The notes under the pieces: generated by a model
The model's input: the letters and a program-made list of their open reading frames with translations, nothing else
Database searches by the model: none
Told to the model about the DNA's origin: nothing
DNA from: Terrisporobacter vanillatitrophus
GTDB taxonomy: Bacteria > Bacillota > Clostridia > Peptostreptococcales > Peptostreptococcaceae
Length of the DNA stretch: 64,000 nucleotides
NCBI RefSeq assembly: GCF_051148895.1
Contig: NZ_CP154625.1
Coordinates: 868,001-932,000, forward strand
Direction of reading: 5' to 3'
Part shown: one piece after another, positions 63,501 to 64,000 of the stretch
Numbering within the stretch: the first letter of the stretch is position 1
Layout of the letters: each line of letters begins with the position of its first letter
Made by a program: the position numbers and the translations under genes

Positions 63501-64000
63501 ATTAAGTGGTGCTGAAAAATTAGCACTTATAATATGTGAAAACTTACAAAATTATAAGCCAGTAGTTATATGTGGTGGAGGTAATTTAAAAGATATATTT
63601 GAAGATAAAGGTATAAGAACTTATGCAGTAGACTTTAATAATAGTATATTTAAAAGTGCTAAGGAAGTAAGCAAAATAGCTAAAGAAAATCATATTGATA
63701 TTATTCATGCCCATGACAATACTGCTTCTATAGTTAGTTATATATCTAAGTTGATATATAGATTAGATATAAAATTAGTTTCACATATACATAATTGTTA
63801 CCCTTGGTTAAAAAGCAATAATAAAAATAAAATTATAGATTCAATATTTAGAAAAAGATATGACTATAATATTGCATGTGGAAAGTTAGTCTATGATTTC
63901 TATGCTAAATATACTAACTATATAACTTCTAAAAATACTTCAGTACTATCAAATGCTATAGAAGTAAAAGAAATTACAAAAAAAAGTAAAGTAAATAAAG
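63466..64000 (+). CDS. second glycosyltransferase (GT4-like), cut by the window end
   Basis: The ATG at 63466 has GGAGGTG seven bases upstream, inside the end of the previous gene. About 178 codons are visible before the window ends. The protein starts KKCLHVLPMDKLSGAEKLAL, a donor-site pattern of GT4 enzymes, with HIDIIHAHDNTASIVSYIS and KLVSHIHNCYPW matching the N-terminal Rossmann domain. The 3' part, including the catalytic EX7E motif, lies outside. The polysaccharide locus continues to the right. Confidence 0.82.
   Translation, partial: MKKCLHVLPMDKLSGAEKLALIICENLQNYKPVVICGGGNLKDIFEDKGIRTYAVDFNNSIFKSAKEVSKIAKENHIDIIHAHDNTASIVSYISKLIYRLDIKLVSHIHNCYPWLKSNNKNKIIDSIFRKRYDYNIACGKLVYDFYAKYTNYITSKNTSVLSNAIEVKEITKKSKVNK

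Overview
The window reads as a chromosomal stretch of a low-GC, spore-forming, anaerobic Firmicute, most likely Clostridium sensu stricto (cluster I). The evidence is very AT-rich DNA, strong GGAGG ribosome binding sites with frequent TTG and GTG starts, a clostridial-type 16S rRNA, spore photoproduct lyase, spore-surface-like cysteine-rich proteins, an [FeFe] hydrogenase, class I fumarase and Rho-independent terminators after most units. I cannot name the species from the sequence alone.

Layout. 1-9.3 kb: two paralogous cysteine-containing proteins (61-816 on +, 8478-9257 on -) face each other across a sugar island. The island holds a glycosyltransferase-like gene, pseB, a hexapeptide acyltransferase, pseC and a stub of the next gene. 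It is edged by an ISL3-type transposase wreck on the left and a decayed IS256-type element on the right that cut the pseudaminic-acid-type operon short. 9.5-14.5 kb: small cysteine-rich proteins, ybaK, a DUF3267 membrane zincin, splB, and an alpha/beta hydrolase that has lost its nucleophile serine. 14.7-17.3 kb: two-subunit class I fumarase and malic enzyme, a short C4-acid operon (fumarate to malate to pyruvate). 17.4-21.1 kb: a TPP riboswitch controlling thiS-thiF-thiG-thiH-tenI for thiazole synthesis. 21.3-29.9 kb: ordinary chromosomal genes, including an octopine dehydrogenase-like enzyme, cvfB, an acetyltransferase, udk and the ydbS-ydbT PH-domain pair. 30-31.9 kb: a complete IS1182-family element. 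32.3-36.9 kb: an XRE-cupin regulator and potABCD for spermidine/putrescine uptake, with a 66-bp tandem repeat between regulator and potA. 37-39 kb: [FeFe] hydrogenase. 40.1-45.3 kb: rRNA operon 16S-tRNA-Ala-23S-tRNA-Thr with two promoters and two processing stems, but no 5S gene. 45.5-48.5 kb: YfcC transporter and PepD dipeptidase. 48.8-54.9 kb: a PHP phosphatase, a corrinoid-activator (RACo) plus DUF1638 pair, YitT and a BCCT transporter. 55-64 kb: a surface-polysaccharide locus running off the right edge.

How genes work together. The 55.7-64 kb locus contains the complete PglF/PglE/PglD set for UDP-N,N'-diacetylbacillosamine, the PglC-type initiating transferase, a Wzz/tyrosine-kinase pair and GT4 glycosyltransferases. 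Embedded in it, in the same tight operon, are a PqqD-type peptide-recognition protein and a lasso-peptide B2-type cysteine protease. No precursor or cyclase gene is visible, and this is the most unusual association in the window. The RACo-DUF1638 pair next to a betaine-type transporter suggests quaternary-amine demethylation, although no methyltransferase or corrinoid protein lies nearby. A dispersed hairpin repeat occurs at 32.9 kb and 48.5 kb with compensatory base changes.

No CRISPR array, prophage, plasmid origin or toxin-antitoxin module was seen. All functional calls come from reading motifs by eye; no database search was run.
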